Origin: Leptofilum sp050292445
GTDB taxonomy: Bacteria > Chloroflexota > Anaerolineae > Promineifilales > Promineifilaceae
Length of the DNA: 20,022 nt
NCBI GenBank assembly: GCA_050292445.1
Contig: JBNKLQ010000094.1
Span: forward strand, 1 to 20,022
Direction of reading: 5' to 3'
Shown: one piece after another, positions 19,359 through 20,022 of the stretch
Layout of the letters: every line of letters begins with the position of its first letter
Position numbering within the stretch: the stretch's first letter is position 1
The notes under the pieces: model-generated
Seen by the model: the letters and a program-made list of their open reading frames with translations, nothing else
Told to the model about the DNA's origin: nothing
Database searches by the model: none
Program-made: the position numbers and the translations under genes

Positions 19359-20022
19359 ATGTCCAATAAAAATGAGTTGAGTTTGCTCCCATTTCGCAGC
19401 CTGTGCGACAGGTGTCACCGGGAAAGCGAACGTTTTTTTGCCCAAAAAGACCATGACCCCCGTTTCTGTTATGAACTGTTTCGGCGGGCATTTGTGCATG
19501 GCAATGATTTTGCTTGGGCCTGTTTATACGAACAGTATCACAAGCTGGTCATCTCCTGGGTAACACGCCACGCCCTTTATTCTGGGCTAGGTGAAGAAGC
19601 GGATTATTTTATGAACCGGGCTTTTGAAAAAATGTGGCAAGGGATTCCCGCAGAAAATTTCAGCAAATTCCCTGATCTCAAATCGCTGCTGCGTTATTTG
19701 CAAATGTGTACCAATGCCGTCATGGTCGATTTTGCCCGCTGGAAAGAGCAGGCCCATTTGTGGGATCGCGCCAATCGCTCTGACAATGGCGATGAAGAAA
19801 TCGATCCATTCGCTACCATCATGGACGCCGATATGCGACCCGAACGGACGGTAGCTCGGCAAGAAATGCAGGAGATTTTGTGGCAAAAGCTAAACTCTTT
19901 GTGCAACAATGAAAAAGAACATCTGGCAATCCACGGTTATTTTGTGCTTGATTTGAAACCGCGTGAAATCTATGATCTTTATTCTGAAGCGTTTTCTGAT
20001 GTTCGAGATGTGTCTCGGACCA
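19359..20022 (+). CDS. Sigma-70-family (ECF-like) RNA polymerase sigma factor, 3' end beyond window
   Basis: The frame opens with ATG 19359 (MSNKNELSLLPFRSLCDRCH) and runs 221 codons to the window edge without a stop, so the protein is truncated by the window. An N-terminal Cys16-x-x-Cys19-His looks like half of a zinc site. Residues ~55-150 match the shape of sigma region 2: a helix ACLYEQYHKLVISWVTRH, then EADYFMNRAFEKMWQGI, and aromatic residues before AVMVDFARWKE. The segment from ~175 (ERTVARQEMQEILWQKLNSL) to the edge resembles region 4, with LKPREIYDLY where the helix-turn-helix would begin. The family call is from pattern recognition. No ribosome site precedes this ATG. It starts 184 bp after the HAD gene. 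No anti-sigma factor is in view. Confidence 0.7.
   Translation, partial: MSNKNELSLLPFRSLCDRCHRESERFFAQKDHDPRFCYELFRRAFVHGNDFAWACLYEQYHKLVISWVTRHALYSGLGEEADYFMNRAFEKMWQGIPAENFSKFPDLKSLLRYLQMCTNAVMVDFARWKEQAHLWDRANRSDNGDEEIDPFATIMDADMRPERTVARQEMQEILWQKLNSLCNNEKEHLAIHGYFVLDLKPREIYDLYSEAFSDVRDVSRT

Noticed and set aside
1..20022. Insertion sequence, prophage or integrated element
   Set aside because: No transposase, integrase or recombinase motif, no tRNA boundary and no long terminal repeats were seen. Gene content is ordinary chromosomal metabolism.

Overview
The window looks like a chromosomal segment from a member of the Chloroflexota (Anaerolineae/Ardenticatenia-like). That call is an inference. 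It rests on moderately GC-rich DNA with AGGAG-type ribosome sites, dense short palindromic intergenic repeats, a partial sigma factor with an N-terminal Cys-x-x-Cys of a kind I associate with that phylum, and an extremely over-represented palindrome, ACGGCCGT. I count 36 exact copies by eye where chance predicts fewer than one.

Layout. At 1-1080, the first codons of a probable DNA alkylation repair gene run left, and a multi-pass membrane protein with an HxH motif runs right. A small secreted protein of unknown function (1074-1589, minus) converges on it. From 1876 to 11362 everything is on the minus strand and forms a glycerol/dihydroxyacetone (DHA) regulon: in transcription order dhaR, glpF, dhaK, dhaL, glpK, and a three-part dhaM carrying HPr and a complete Enzyme I. 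Divergent from dhaR on the plus strand are an FAD-dependent alkylglycerone-phosphate-synthase-like oxidase and a glpD-type glycerol-3-phosphate dehydrogenase with a C-terminal membrane anchor. From 14957 the content is more general: a small membrane ORF, a single-domain response regulator, a divergent chorismate synthase (aroC), a CE7 acetyl esterase, a HAD phosphatase, and the start of a sigma-70-family factor cut by the window end.

How the genes work together. GlpF admits glycerol, GlpK makes glycerol-3-phosphate, and GlpD oxidises it to DHAP. DhaK/DhaL phosphorylate DHA to DHAP with phosphate from PEP, delivered by DhaM. Because DhaM is fused to HPr and a full Enzyme I, the phosphorelay looks self-contained. 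DhaR closely resembles the E. coli regulator that reads DhaK/DhaL status. Two perfect TGTTTCA-N3-TGAAACA sites between dhaR and glpF are good operator candidates. No glycerol dehydrogenase or DHA-forming enzyme is visible here.

The most unusual signals are not genes. They are (1) the genome-scale-looking ACGGCCGT palindrome, (2) three inverted repeats with arms near ATTTCCCCGGAAACT and a constant 27-nt spacer of non-conserved sequence, (3) the DhaR-type operator pair, and (4) a long hairpin ending in eight T residues ahead of dhaK. I found no CRISPR array, transposase, tRNA or rRNA.
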